This document shows positions 1 through 12,205 of a stretch of 64,000 nucleotides of DNA, one piece after another. How positions within the stretch are numbered: the first letter of the stretch is position 1; the number at the start of each line of letters is the position of its first letter. The notes under the pieces were generated by a model that saw nothing but the letters and a program-made list of their open reading frames with translations, was not told where the DNA came from and did no database searches. The translations under genes were made by a program, and so were the position numbers. This DNA is from Cristatella mucedo (taxonomy: Eukaryota > Bryozoa > Phylactolaemata > Cristatellidae): the NCBI GenBank assembly GCA_009760855.2, contig WPIO01000020.1, positions 5,219,501 through 5,283,500 on the forward strand. Reading direction: 5' to 3'.

Positions 1-284
1 CTCGGAAGACTTTTCTCCTGACAGAAGCCGATTTTCACCCATTTAGGACCTTTACAGGACAGAGTTAGTCTGCCTACAGACAGATTCGATGGCCGACTTA
101 GTCCCGCCAACAGTCTGTCCTCTAATCCAGGAGGCTGGTATGAAAGAGGGTTTCTTCGGAGACGCAAAGCCAACTCCGACAGAAGTAGAGTTCGCCGCTG
201 AGGTCATCGTTGTAGAGTAGTTTGTGAAAAACATAAATACCCGGAGATAAGCATGTTAAACAATTTTTTTCGGGAAAAAAGATG
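1..284. other. Unassigned flank
   Basis: No recognisable gene or repeat. A short minus-strand open frame lies here but has low information and no family motif. It ends just upstream of the SINE1 copy. Confidence 0.4.
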
Positions 285-456
285 TACCGTAATGGCTCAC
301 TAGGTAAGGCGGTTGCTTTTCACGATATCGGCCCCGAGATCGTGGGTTCGATTCCGGTGGTGGGCGATCCTTTATTACAACTGCAAACGGTGGTGATAGC
401 CGTAAAGGCTCTTCAGTCGCTATACAAAAAGATGCTGTTAAATCAGCTAGTGTTTA
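285..456 (+). mobile_element. SINE1, tRNA-derived, near full length
   Basis: A tRNA-like head carries an A-box-like TGGCTCACTAGG (293-304) and a perfect B box GGTTCGATTCC (345-355), the internal RNA polymerase III promoter of tRNA genes and tRNA-derived SINEs. A non-tRNA body follows, with the conserved words CTGCAAACGG, GATAGCCGTAAAGGCTC and CGCTATACAAAAAGA. The 3' end is T/A-rich. The same layout recurs at 14.27, 14.98 and 37.85 kb (minus), which shows it is a dispersed family and not a functional tRNA: the acceptor stem is not complementary and the body runs about 100 bp past the tRNA part. A spurious 64-codon frame overlaps it. Confidence 0.85.
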
Positions 457-2361
457 TTTATATATTTACCAAGTAATAAGCACCGCTACGGGTGTGTGGT
501 TTTACAGCTCTAAGTAGTATTCGCCGTGAAGGGTTCGCTGGTGGATTTAAGAAATAGACGCACTGAATAGTTCATGTAGAAAGACTGAAGCATCGGTTAC
601 AAAGCTCAAGCATCCCATATTCAAGGACTAGCCAAGACCGCCTCAATATGCTCAAAACTGCGAGCGTCAGCTCTTTCTATTTTGAACGTAGGGTGTACTT
701 GACGAGCCCCGGGGTTTTGGTTGGTCGGCTGGACCAACGAGGAGCCAAAGATTTGGTACACAATCATTTTGATGAGCCTGCAGACTTGGCTCCTCCCACA
801 AAATCTTGCCAGATATGGAGACGTAGTGGCCAAGATTTGTGGGAAATCTGGACTAAATCTATGGTAAAGTTTGTGGTTTAAACGCAGCTTTAGGGAAATA
901 TCGACGATGACTCATTAGCCAAACCCGGTTTTACCTATTTGGCTGAGACCCAGTAGAACTTAGCTAGCGACCAATCGAAGACGGCACTCTGGCCTCGCCT
1001 ACTACACCGCCATGGTGGAGCAGCCGACGACTTGACCGGCGAAATCATCGATGCGTCCCACGCCAGTCCCGGCTTATGGGACAAACACGGAGCTCAAAAA
1101 TTATATTTTGAGGCGAGTGACGAAAGCCTTAGCCAAAAGGTTTCATTCTATCGTAGTTCACTTGGTGAAGCTTGGCCTTAGAGAAAGGCTGCAGCTACCC
1201 GATTAGCGCTCAGTGGGTGGAGCGAGTAGGAAGCAAGACCTGGCGCAAGACAGCTGCATAAATCTCTTACAACGTGGAGTGCGAGGCTTAGAATCGAGAA
1301 GGAAGGAAGCAGATAGGAAGCAAAACTCATCGTCTAAGCCAGGCTTTAATCATTCTTACATGCAGCCAGTCCGTCGTGCAGTGAGAGTTGGATGACGCGA
1401 GGAAGGCTATCGGGCAGCTTCGTGCATTTACCTGTAAGACCAGGACTGGCGAGAGGTAAAGGAAGGATTTGATCATGGGACGCTGTCTTATGAGCATCGT
1501 TTCATGGGCGCCGCTTGAGTTCCAGGAAAATACATGAGATATTTGCAGCTGAAAGTGCAACATGTATATATGAAAATGCTGCTTTTCGAAAGGTATTAGG
1601 ACTCCATCCGCTATATCCTTTGTAGACATTTTTACTTAGCAAGTAGAACTCTATTCACTGAAGCAAAATACTTTTACCAGGCCTCTACTCGTTCAAGGAC
1701 GCTGTCTTAAGGAATCTTGGATATTTCGTAAAGTTTCATAGTCGTACAGGGTCTTTGCCTTTCACTACAACCAAAAATGTTTAGAGATTTGGACTCTCTC
1801 AATACGGAAGTGAATTCGCACGCATGTTCATTGTAGCAACTATAGTATTAAGGCCTACATTGCACTCCATGGGAAGTAAATCTCTATCTGAGAGCTTGAC
1901 AATTTTACACAGTTGATATAATCCAAAATTTGACGTGTGCAATTGGTTGTTTGGGATTTATGCAGCTGATTTTGCTGTAACGAGACGATCGGGATGAAAT
2001 TTGTATGCATTCGCGACAGACTGCACTTCCCTAAACAATTATTGGACGATTTAGCAGCTTCCAACTGCAAGATTTGAACCCACAAGCTGGTTTCGAAAAG
2101 TGTGCATATTACGCTGGGGCTAACTCTGCCGTAAGCCCGCGAGCGTCCTGCTAGCTGGACTCCTGTCGAATCATCTTTTGAAGGGACTTCTCAAGACAGA
2201 CATCACCGCTGTGACCGCCGGGAGAGAGGAGGCATAGACGCACGTCTGTAAAGCAGAAGCCCACGGACTTTAGCTACGTCAGCCACCTGGGTTTAAGTGG
2301 CTACGAACGTCCGAACCTCACGTTTCGGCCGTTTAAGGTTTATTTGTTTGTTTGAGATATC
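457..2361. other. Unannotated intergenic stretch
   Basis: No coding region, RNA gene or repeat could be supported. Open frames of 60-100 codons on both strands are unrelated to any family I know and look like chance frames. Confidence 0.4.
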
Positions 2362-2515
2362 GCTTGGTTTGGCCCGGCGGAAAGGGTGCTCGCCTTTGAT
2401 GACCAAGGTCATGGTGAATGCGCTTGATGACCGAAGTCGTGGGATTAAGCGCTGCGGCAAACATGAAGCTATTGGATAGAGATTGGATTCTCGTAGGGCG
2501 CTATGCAAGTAAATA
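2362..2515 (+). mobile_element. SINE2, degraded
   Basis: The tRNA-like head (GGTTTGGCCCGGCGGAAAGG, then TGACCGAAGTCGTGGGATTAAG) matches the SINE2 layout seen best at 57.9 kb. The 3' part, GGATAGAGATTGGATTCTCGTAGGGCGCTATGC with changes, is the LINE-A-type stem-loop tail. The B box is damaged (GGGATTAAGC) and there is a short internal duplication of the 'gctcgcctttgatgacc' / 'gcgcttgatgacc' segment. It is an old inactive copy. Confidence 0.65.
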
Positions 2516-3700
2516 CATTTTTTGTTACGTTTATATTTTTTCACCCGTATTGCGCGGCAGCTGGCTATCGTACTTCCAGTTGTGCTCCCGTACGTCTACG
2601 AGAGGCCAAGACCCAACGAGCCGCCTAAAAGGCTTAGAGCTGTAAGTGCCGGGGGGGGGGCCACAGAAGAAATCGCAAGACGTCGAGCGGGTCCGGACCA
2701 ATTAGCATCCTTGCCAAGGTAAGAGTCTGCTCGTGGTCCAAGCTGCAGTTACAGTGAGAAACAAGTCCGCCGGTATGCTTCGTTCCGGATAACTTTAGCT
2801 ACGTTCTAGTCATGGTCAACGTCACTACAGGCTAGCAAGCTTGGTCACTAGTAGGATTGGCTGTGCAGAGGACGTGGCTAGAGTGAGCCGGAACTTCGCA
2901 GAAACGGCTGCTGTGTTAAAGGAGGCCGCAGCGGCGCGGCAGTTCGCTGCCTGTGCATACAATGGACGCTACAATGGGCGCAGAGGGCGTATGGATTTTC
3001 GGTTGCCGAGCTGCTCGCCAGGTTCGCTGCTTTTTCGCGTGACGAAACAGATGAAACGCACAAGTGACCTAGTGTGCCGTCGCCAAGAGCGCGTGCGTCT
3101 AGCTAGCTTGGCTCCCACACACTCGCCATGTGAGGAGCCACAGAGTCGAGCCGCCAAGCAACTCTCAAAGGTTTAAAATGGCAAACCTCTGAACCGAGTG
3201 GAGTCAACGTGCCGCGTCCGTAATCTTAAGGTTTTTCTGCGAGCTCTTCCTCAGCAGTAACGTCAGAAAGTGTGTCCGATGTACCTTCTTAATGCATAAT
3301 TGATGTTGTTCCACGCCAGCTACCTCTCTGGAAACTCTTGGCAAGTAAAGGGTGGGCGGGATGCTCACCTGTCCAGTTGAGGCCACATAGTAAACCCCTC
3401 AGAACACTAACCTTAGAAGTTATAATGTGATGCAATCGAATACGGTTGATTGGCACTGTGACGTGGCCTCCGTATCTCTCGATACTGGAATTATCTATAT
3501 TTCTGTGCTTGTTCTAGGTAAGGTATTTGAGCTCTTATATGGCAGTGGGCTTTCCATTCGACTTAGTTCCAGTGAGGGAGATAGAGCTGAATACCTGCTG
3601 ATGGAGTATTCTTTAAAAGTCTGCATTGACTATGCAATAATTTCTTACAACACTGTTGCACAGAAATGCGAATATATTTCAGAGATTAGCAGACAGACTT
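2516..3700. other. Unannotated stretch with a G10 run
   Basis: Moderately GC-rich DNA with a homopolymer of ten G at about 2650-2659. Several overlapping open frames of 60-110 codons occur on both strands between 2.84 and 3.18 kb without recognisable motifs. No gene is called. Confidence 0.35.
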
Positions 3701-3706
3701 CAGACG

Positions 3707-3710
3707 TATA

Positions 3711-3760
<50 letters not shown>
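3707..3760. repeat. (TA)n microsatellite
   Basis: Nearly pure TA dinucleotides with one CA interruption. It directly abuts the 3' terminus of the minus-strand LINE-A copy, so it may have grown from the A/T-rich terminal repeat of that element. Confidence 0.95.
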
Positions 3761-4435
3761 TGCACTTGATAATAATATATTGCACTTGATAAAGCGCCCT
3801 CAGAGAACTTAATCTCTTTCTAGGCGCTTTCCATTTGCTGCAAAGTGATACGCAATAGAATAGTAAGTAAAATCATGCTTGAAAAACAAACAAAATGAAT
3901 AACATGGTTAGGGGTTACATGCACTGGGTCAGCATGCAAATGTGTTTAGTGGCAGCATGAACAGTGTCAGCACGCATAAGCACATCGAGGACGAATCACA
4001 AGGACCCACTAAATGCTGTCCTAAATAGGTATGTTTTTAAGTTTCTTTTAAATGTGGTCAGGTCGGGGGATGTTCTGATGCAGGTCGGGAGGGAGTTCCA
4101 GGCTGTGGGAGCATACGAGCTAAATGCACGGTCTCCAAAGGATTTAAGGTTTGTACGAGATATTTGTAGACTGTTAGATTCCGAAAAGCGGGTGGTACGA
4201 TGCTTGGCCTGGTGGGGGAGTAGATCTGAGAGATAAGCTGGAGCCAAAGAATGAAGAGACCTAAAAGTGAGCGACAAAACCTTGAAGTCAATCCGTTGCT
4301 TGACTGGTAACCAGTGCAGGTCGGCGAGAAGTGGAGTAATGTGGCAACTTCGACGCTCACGACAGACAAGCCTATCTGCAGAGTTTTGCACCAGCTGCAA
4401 TCGCCTGATCGCACATGCTGGTAGGCCAGTAAGCA

Positions 4436-4438
<3 letters not shown>
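3753..4438 (-). mobile_element. LINE-A, L2/CR1-type non-LTR retrotransposon, 5'-truncated
   Basis: Read on the minus strand, this is the end of a LINE polyprotein plus its 3' UTR. A 134-codon frame at 4400-3996 contains LQLVQNSADRLV, DLHWLPVKQRIDFKVLS and APTAWNSLP, the conserved C-terminal region that follows the reverse transcriptase in L2/CR1-like elements. Just upstream, LLTGLPACAIRR continues the same frame up to the (TA)n tract at 4439, where the copy is truncated. The 3' UTR (3995-3794) ends in a stem-loop at 3794-3827 with outer arms GCGCC/GGCGC and inner arms AGAGA/TCTCT. Two copies of a 20-bp terminal repeat follow (3773-3792 and 3753-3772). The endonuclease and catalytic reverse transcriptase motifs are absent, so this copy is dead. 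It is the best-preserved LINE-A copy in the window. Confidence 0.9.

Positions 4439-4487
<49 letters not shown>
4439..4487. repeat. (TA)n microsatellite
   Basis: Uninterrupted TA repeat at the truncated 5' end of the LINE-A copy, so that copy has TA repeats on both sides. Confidence 0.95.
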
Positions 4488-4490
<3 letters not shown>

Positions 4491-7400
4491 CTATACCGGG
4501 CTACCTTTCCGGCCAGAGCCGCAGAAGCCAACAGCGAATGGCGACCTCAGAAGAATTTCCGTTTCAACGCATTGTAACGTACCAACGCCAACGCCTGTAA
4601 CTCCACAAAGCCGAAAAATTGTATGTTGATGTTACGCAGGAGAGCTTTTTTTTATCGCACCCTCATAGCAGCTGAGGACCGCTGGAAAAGTAGTTCCATA
4701 GTCAATCAGTTAAAGATTTACCAAAAGCGATCCGTAGCCACATGCAAGCAGTTGATAGGTGATGCCCGAGTAGTTGTCCACCGACTGTGCCGAGACGTAG
4801 AGAAGAATTTTTCATGTTACGAGAAGAATGTGATTATAATTAGAGGAGTAAATTATTAGAGAAATTTGTCCAAACCATTCATTTATCAAGTGGACCATGT
4901 GTCTTGAACAAGATCCGCCATGTCCCAGATCCACTTCTGTGTGCTGTCTTCAGCAATCTCAAGTCGCCCATTGGGCACTGCTGTAAATGTGTGAGTTCAT
5001 CTTGCCTCCTGCTCCTGTCAGTAAGGTATGCAAGCAGCCCAGGGTTTGCGAATCCTACACGGGGATTTTAAGATCCACCCACGGAAGGTAGCTGAGACAG
5101 CAGCCTGCTTCACGCCTTTTAGGTTAAACGTAACCGAGGATGATCTAGGCCCGAAATTGAAAAACTGATGTCATTCACGAGGCATTAGTTCATCTGAAAT
5201 GGATGGCATAGACCCAACACTGATATGACCTAGCTCAAGGAACTTGGTGGCTGATTTCCAGATTTCTACAGTCTATTAAAAGTAAAGAACCCGTGCAAAT
5301 ACTAAATACAGAGTTTCTCAACTATTGGATCGGGATCTCAGTGCCATAGGAAGTCCGTCCCGAGAAATACGCTGAATTGGTGTATCTCACCTTTTGCCTG
5401 ACAGCAACCTTATTGGAGAAGTTTAAGATTTTGTTAAAATTACACACAGCGACTTCTGCTGGTTGAATTCCCGTCAATTTTGTTCTGAAAAGTTTGGAAC
5501 AACTTAACGCATCAATTAGGCAAGCAGGTAGGTTGCAATGTTTGCCTCCCATCCAGCGAACCTTTACAATCAGCATTTGATCAGAAAACTTTTGGAACGC
5601 ATCAAATGCACCGTTCTATTGTCGTTTCTGATCTTTTGGTCTCACTTCAAGAAATTGATACAATCCTATATTATTATTATTATTGCAGAATTGCATAGCG
5701 TGGCCTCAGTCTCATAGCTTGTTTTTAGGTAATAGCTGCAGACATACGTGCCTGAGTATGGAGCTCATTTGCAACAAAAGCTAAGCCCGTAAGCGAAAAT
5801 ACTATGACCCAGAGACCTGGGTCCATTACAAATTTAAGCTTATTCAAGGCAACTTCGCTAAAGACACACGCAATTAGCCCTGGTTGGTCATTTAAACCAC
5901 AGCTCCATTGTATTGATCGAAATGGCAGGCATTGATGCCGGCTGAGGTTCTTGGGATTCTAAGAAGGCAGAGACCATTGTTAGAAGGTCAATGCTACATC
6001 CCAGCTGAAAGGAGATGCAATTGGTCATCTCTGCTCTCAGCTGGACATGAACCGTTGCTTTTAATGCTCACTGGTTACTTGATTTTCGCAGCATGCATTG
6101 AACTGTTGTCATTGACTTCTTGATCAACCGATGAAACCATGCGATTGCAGGTCGCTAAGACAAATTAATCCTCACGCCTACAAAGCAATTCTGTTAACTT
6201 ATGATGCCGGCCACAGAGATCATAAAACTTATAGGGGCTGCATGTTCAATATCTTTCCTGCAGCTCAAACTCCTTTCGATATCCGCCAAAGCACACAGCG
6301 GAGCTGCGGCACCCCTGGTGGCATTGCTTCGACCTCTCCGTGTATACGTAGCAAATGCAAGCAAAAAACTTTGAACAGAGGGGAAATGTATTCCCAACCA
6401 CGTTAACCCCTTCGTTAACCCCTTTGTTAACCCCTTGCAAAGAAAGTAGACCTACTCATTCAACGTGCTTGAGATGTATGGCTAGTCAGAGCCTAAATTT
6501 TTGATCGGAAAAATGGCACAAACTCGGTCTCTCGTTGCAATAAAAAATGCTCCACCACCTTTGCCTGCGTGAGAAAGCCCAACGGGATTTTAAGCAATCG
6601 GACGTGTAATGGGGTTAGTTTCTTACTAATCACTCTTCCGGTGCTCAGCTGACAGGAGGACTTTTAGTGAGGTCAAATGCCCTTAAACTCATTCTTACAC
6701 GAGTCTTTAGATGCCAAGATTTTCTGCGATTACTCATCATTCACGGCAATGCCAATACTAGTAAGTTGGGGCTACATAATCCTCTACTACTCCACTTCTT
6801 TCTACTTTTGGTGGGACCTAAATACGTCCTAGTAACTCAAGTCTAATTACCTCGACAATTAATTAGTTTCTGGACTAATCGTAGCCAAATGCAAAGTCAA
6901 GTGCATAGACCGTTTCCGTATTAGCTCAGGTAGCAAGTAGGGAAGTATACCGGCATTTCAATCACTTCCGCTTCAGTGCAGCCTTTCAGTTGCCATCGAT
7001 GCCACGGTGTCAATTAATCTAAATGTAATACAATCATTTCAAGCTCAGCCTTTAAATGAGAACAATCTTTCGCTAATAAAGAGCGCTCAGTCTGCATACC
7101 TTTCTTGCCATACCGTGAAGCCTCGGGTCATAAGACGTTAACTGCCCGTCTGGGGCAGCCTGGAGGGCAGGGCGTACGGAATAGAATCAAGTAAACAAAT
7201 TAAGGAGTAAAATGATTATATGATTTTCCTAAAAATTCCAAAAATTAATAAAAGATTTTGATCGGAAACATTACCAAATTTAAAGGTGCACACCACTGCG
7301 GAAGCTCAAGCTAATCTCTTCCGTTGGACATGGCTGAACCTAGCTTGTGGTCCCAAACAACCCAAAGTTCTAGGCGCTATCTTATTTCATTTCTGAATAT

Positions 7401-10400
7401 CATTAAGGTGGAGAGTAAATCGGATTTCTGCTATTGAAAGGTACCGTAAGAACTCAGCTGTGCCTAATTTTGTGCCATCACCGCATCGTGCCATCGCGGC
7501 CTTGCGTCATCGCTGCATTTTGGAAATCACTACGAAGCTTTTATCTTGTCCCCTGAAAACTTGCTTGTAGAGCATCCTGTTAGCTACTTATTCTGATAAG
7601 GTTTTTCACCCAATCTATAAGCGCTGATAAAATTGATTGCACAGGTTTCCGTTAATTCGATTATAGAGCACCCACAAATCCGTTAGGATGTTCAACCAAA
7701 TCATGTAGGTACTTATTGGGGCATTGGGTTTTTATGATGCCCCTAAAATGCATACCCTTCGGTATTTGGGAACACACTATACATACTCTTGAGTGACGTT
7801 GTAAGTATGGTATATTAATTACTTACAGTGCTACATTGCTTTATGCAGTTGGTGCTCTCCTGTTACTGATCGGTCTATTTGAATTCACTGCAAGTTGTAA
7901 CAGTGCTTGTCCTTGTTTCCTCCGGAAAGCGGCTAACGTTCATTTGATACTGGCGGAACGCAGGTCGCTGGTGGTTGCAGATTGCCGGAGCTCTTAGATG
8001 GACGTTGAATAGTCACATTCAAGCAGCTGAGGTAATGGAACCTTTCCCAACCTTATATTTTTTCTGCTGTGCCAGGTCGGCATGTCGTTCCTAATATGTA
8101 TTTCATAAAGTAGTTGGATGAGATGCTCAGTAATGCCTAGGCCAAGTGCAGTATCAGCAGCCTTGTGCAAAATGATGTTGCCCATTCAGCAAATTGCAGT
8201 ATAGCCACTTTGAGTGAGCATAAAACTCCCATTGTAGGGACAAGTATATTTACTTTGGCTTAGAAGACTTGCTCTTGAAAACATAGTGCAAGCTTTTTTT
8301 TCCATGTAGCATCGATTTAAATTGCAAGATCCGTTACGAAGTTAGTTATGCATTACCAGTTCGTGGATTACCGTGCTGTCGTCTTCACTTTTCGAATACG
8401 AGCATGTTTTTAGTGTGCAGTATGTTACAGAGGCCCATGTGCAAGCATCGGTTAGTAATTTACTTTTATCTTTGATAAAGTGACATATACAATGTATCGC
8501 TGTCGTCGCCAAGCCATAGAGCAGTAGTCAGTATATGACCATGTACAAGAATTGGTTGGTTATTTCATTTGCATCTTTGTTGAAGTGAAAACTGATGTGT
8601 GGCTGTGGTTGCAAGTTCATAAATTTCTCTGGCTGGGTCATAAGTAATTAGCAGTAATTTGAATGTGATCGTAACGTTTAAATAAAAGTCAATGATTAAG
8701 CTGCAGATGTAATTCTGTCGCTAATGCTTACCCAATTTGTGTGGTCATATGCAGCTTAGATGCTAACGAACTGCTTGTGAATGGCTGCAGGTTTTGTGGT
8801 TGTTGCACAGAAACCGAGTCGAAAAAATATTGTTGTGCGGTTAGATTCACAGCTGCACGACTTGACTCACACTAGTTGGTAGTACTGTGGCTTGCACGCT
8901 CTGCAAAATTATTGTAGTATCTGCCACCATAGTTTAACAATAATTTTCAGAGTTAAAATGTTTAGACTTACTTTAAGACTCTTGACTAACCTTGCATTTG
9001 GTTGAGCAGCCTCCGGGAAATATTTCGTTTATCTTAGTCTAGGTAATTGCATGCAAAACTGGACGGTTATATGAGTTAGTATGTTGGTACGAATACAAGT
9101 TTAAATTAGATGCCTTGGAATTAGGACTTACTTCAGCATCATCAAAGACATAGTAGGGGTTAGCCTTATACGGTCCCTGCCTCCAAGAGGACCTTGTATG
9201 AATCCTATGTTTGATTTCCAATACATCTACTTATTGCCAAAAGTAATTCCACAATTTATCGATAGAGTTATTTCCACCTGCTAAAGTTTTGCCTGCAGGT
9301 AATCGGTAAGACGTAACTGAAGGCTAGGATGTTCAGAACAAGTGTAAGTTGATATATGGCTGCAAGCATTCGGAGTTAAGTCCTGCTTGCCTGCTAGTCG
9401 CTCATGTTAATTTTGTGGTCCTTTATAAGTTCGGATCTGAGTGGTTTCTAAACGATTGCTTGGTTAGCAGCGAAGACAGCTGCTCGAACTCTTGTGAAAA
9501 ATGAAGCTTGTGAGAAATGCCAAACGCAGGGGTTATTCAAATTAGTAGATTTGTCTTAGCCTTTCTAGTTTGTATCTTAGCCAGTTTTTTGTTTGGTGTC
9601 AACTAGTGTGTAAAACGAAAGTGTCAATTTTAGGACTGTGTTTCTAGTCGTGGCTGCTATCCAGTCAGGCCTTGTTCTAAGTTAGGTCACGGATTGGCTT
9701 CTTGGTTATAAGTTATCTTGTGGATTAATTCAATGATATTGCCTACTTGCTTCATCGTAGTCTATCGAGACATCTATAAGTATTCCGTGGGTTCAGATGT
9801 AATTACTTTAGTAATTGGACTATCACACAATATTGATTAGTGTTCAGAGGGATTTCACAACGCACACTGCAAGCAGTGCTAGAGAAACTGCAATGCCAGC
9901 ATACCTAAACGCCTTGTAAAGTAAAAGCAAGTAGGTCACATAAGTAAGCAGTATGTAATCAACAGTACCTATGGCTTAAACTTGCGTTAGGCAATAGAGC
10001 CTTCAATTCCATTTGAAAAATAATTCACTGGCTTTTCCGTTACACGAGAGCAATTATTTTCAGCCTAGAAGCCGGATGTTAAGCACCGACGAACCGGGCA
10101 CAGAGGGTCCTATGCGATGCTACGTTTGCAGTAGATGTTGAGAATTTTGTGATATTTAACTAATTTTTCTTGGAAGTTACTGTGATTAAAAGTGAAGGGC
10201 TGATACAGTGGCACTAGTTCCATCTTCTTGAAAGCTACTCAGTAGTCATAAGATTGAAATGCTGATTTATATTTTTCCTAGCTGTAATAGCTGTTATTTT
10301 AAACTATTTGTAGCTCAGGCAGTCCCATGGCTGGACGACTTGTGGCCTATGCATTAGGAAATTGCTTGGACAGATGGTCGACCATGAGAACTAGAAAACG

Positions 10401-11893
10401 AGAGAGTGAAAGAGAGAACGAGGGAGATGCAGTAGAAAAGACAAAACTGCAGCAATACTTTAGATTGTATCCTCGTTTTGAGCAGTTCAAAAGTTGGTCC
10501 CTCATAGAGCTCTAATTGGTAAAGCTTGAATACACCAAAATTCAGACCTAGGTATAAGTATGATATGTTATTCAGACCTAGGTGTAGTGTTGATATGATG
10601 GAGAAATAGTGATCACCAATAAAGCAGCTAAACTATCTGCAATGGCAGTCAACGGTCTTGTTTGCCGAGTCGAGGCTTTCAAAAAAGCCTTAGCACTGCA
10701 GCTCAGTACAGCAGAATGGGAAATGCACCTTAACAGTCCGCTTATTGTAGGATCAAATTTAGTAAACAGAAATTGACATATTGTATTCAGCTTTTTCCGA
10801 AATGTCTACTTATACCCAACGCTTTCTGTAGATTAATAATAAGACGTGTTTGAGCATAGCAAACGAGGTGCCAGTTTGTGTAAATTAATCTTGTGAAATC
10901 ATTATAGGCGATGCAATGATTATGTGACTGTGGGGCGTAAGTTATGCATGTGCATGCAGCAAATTCCGACTTCATTGCCAGACAATCCAGAGCAATCAAC
11001 TACACCTGCAAGTATGGGTCAGTCTGTGCTGCAAAATCAGACATCCAGGTATTTAAGTAGTCTCTAGTCAAAGTTAATACTTAGTTCCCCTTTCTAGATA
11101 CAGAACAATATTTTGCATGAAAACTTTGAATAGGCTGATCCGTCAGATTTTTAAGATTTATGAATCCGGAAACCTGCACTTTCAACTAACTATTTATTGT
11201 CGACACTTAGCTTTGGCAGTGGGGTATGACCATTGGTTCCCGTAGAGCTTGATAAATAGTTTCCCGAGGCATTTAAAATGGTTTCGGAGGAATTCTCAAG
11301 TACAGAAATGCAAAGTGCCAAAGTGGAGAATGAATTCTCTGAGGGCTCTATATCAATTGTATTGTTATCCTAAGTAATGACCTCGTGTGGCTGGAGGGGT
11401 CAACATGACTGCCGATGCTATCCAATGTAAGTTTATTCATGGCCTGTAATAAGATCTGCCAAAGAAAGCTTTGGTCTTAGTCTTCATAATGGATGGCCGT
11501 TGCAGGTAGCGATTAGTATGGCTATAGTCGAATGCAAATGCTGCAGGTTTGACTGATGATTACCACCTTGATTTATTACCATTCATGATTATCACCTATA
11601 CCTTTCAGTGAGCTACCTAATAGCCCTGCAAGAAATCTTGCCACTTGCAGTTTGGTAAACTATAGATCGATGTATTTTTACTTTGTACAGTTTTCAACTG
11701 ATTGCCAGTGGAGGAGGCATAAATGTAGGGAGAGAATTTCAGAGCAAGTCCTTCTATTGAACCGAGATTTCGTGCATGCTTATAGAACATCCAGCTTGCT
11801 TGTCTGATTGGTAAGATTGGTAGATAGCTGCTCAAATTCTGGGCTTTAAAAGTTGCAAAATGAGGTTATTTACTGTAGCCGGTTACTTAACGG
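4488..11893. other. Long unannotated AT-leaning stretch
   Basis: About 7.4 kb with no recognisable gene, RNA gene or family repeat. Small items: a 12-bp unit repeated three times at 6401-6436, and a 14-base duplication (ATTCAGACCTAGGT) at about 10,541 and 10,571. All open frames are under 95 codons and lack motifs. Ancient unrecognised transposon remnants cannot be excluded. Confidence 0.4.
6401..6436 (+). repeat. 12-bp tandem repeat, three units
   Basis: The unit CGTTAACCCCTT occurs three times in a row; the third begins with T. It is not an array of a known animal telomere repeat (TTAGGG/CCCTAA). Confidence 0.85.
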
Positions 11894-12011
11894 TGAGCCG
11901 TTAAGGTACAATGGGCGAGGCACTTGTTTTTACCGACCTCGGTCCCGAGGTCATGGGTCCACGTCCTATGGTTTCTATCCTTAATTACTGCAGCAAGCAG
12001 TTTTGAAAGCT
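11894..12011 (+). mobile_element. SINE1, degraded, fused to LINE-A
   Basis: Retains GACCTCGGTCCCGAGGTCATGGGTCC (broken across the B box) and the downstream word GCAAGCAGTTTTGAAAGC that corresponds to the SINE1 body. The B box is mutated. The SINE1 3' end is missing and the sequence passes directly into LINE-A coding sequence in the same orientation. Confidence 0.65.
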
Positions 12012-12205
12012 GTAAATGTCTTGTACAATACCGTAAATCCTTAGGAGACCATGCCGTTCGTATGCTCCCAAGGCCTGGAATTCACTCCTGACCGTCATCA
12101 CATCTCCTGACTTGTCTACATTAAAAAAGGAACGAAAAACAATGCATTTAGTTATGACACCATTTAGTAGGTCCTGTAAGTCGTCAATGCAAGTCTGAAA
12201 ATCGG
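12012..12205 (+). mobile_element. LINE-A C-terminal fragment
   Basis: Plus-strand reading gives a decayed match to the LINE-A C-terminal block: SYAPKAWNSL, then TSPDLSTLK, then a segment equivalent to KTYLF. The corresponding DNA (GTATGCTCCCAAGGCCTGGA and following) matches the 3.8-4.4 kb copy base by base with scattered changes. It stops before the LINE-A 3' UTR and hairpin. It is the only LINE-A copy on the plus strand in the window. Confidence 0.75.

Noticed and set aside
293-360. Possible functional tRNA gene
   Set aside because: A and B boxes are present, but there is no acceptor-stem pairing and the element continues as a SINE with several relatives in the window.
3964-4236. 90-codon plus frame, and its relatives at 12.0 kb (minus) and 50.4 kb (plus), that share residues such as EFQA.GAYE
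   Set aside because: These are antisense readings of the LINE-A C-terminal block; the similarity comes from the transposon.
6401-6436. Telomere-like TTAACCCC repeat
   Set aside because: Only three 12-bp units, not a known animal telomere repeat.
10060-10140. 5S rRNA-like phrase (GGATGTTAAGCACCGACGA)
   Set aside because: Only a short stretch resembles the 5S internal region; the rest of the gene and its pairing are absent.
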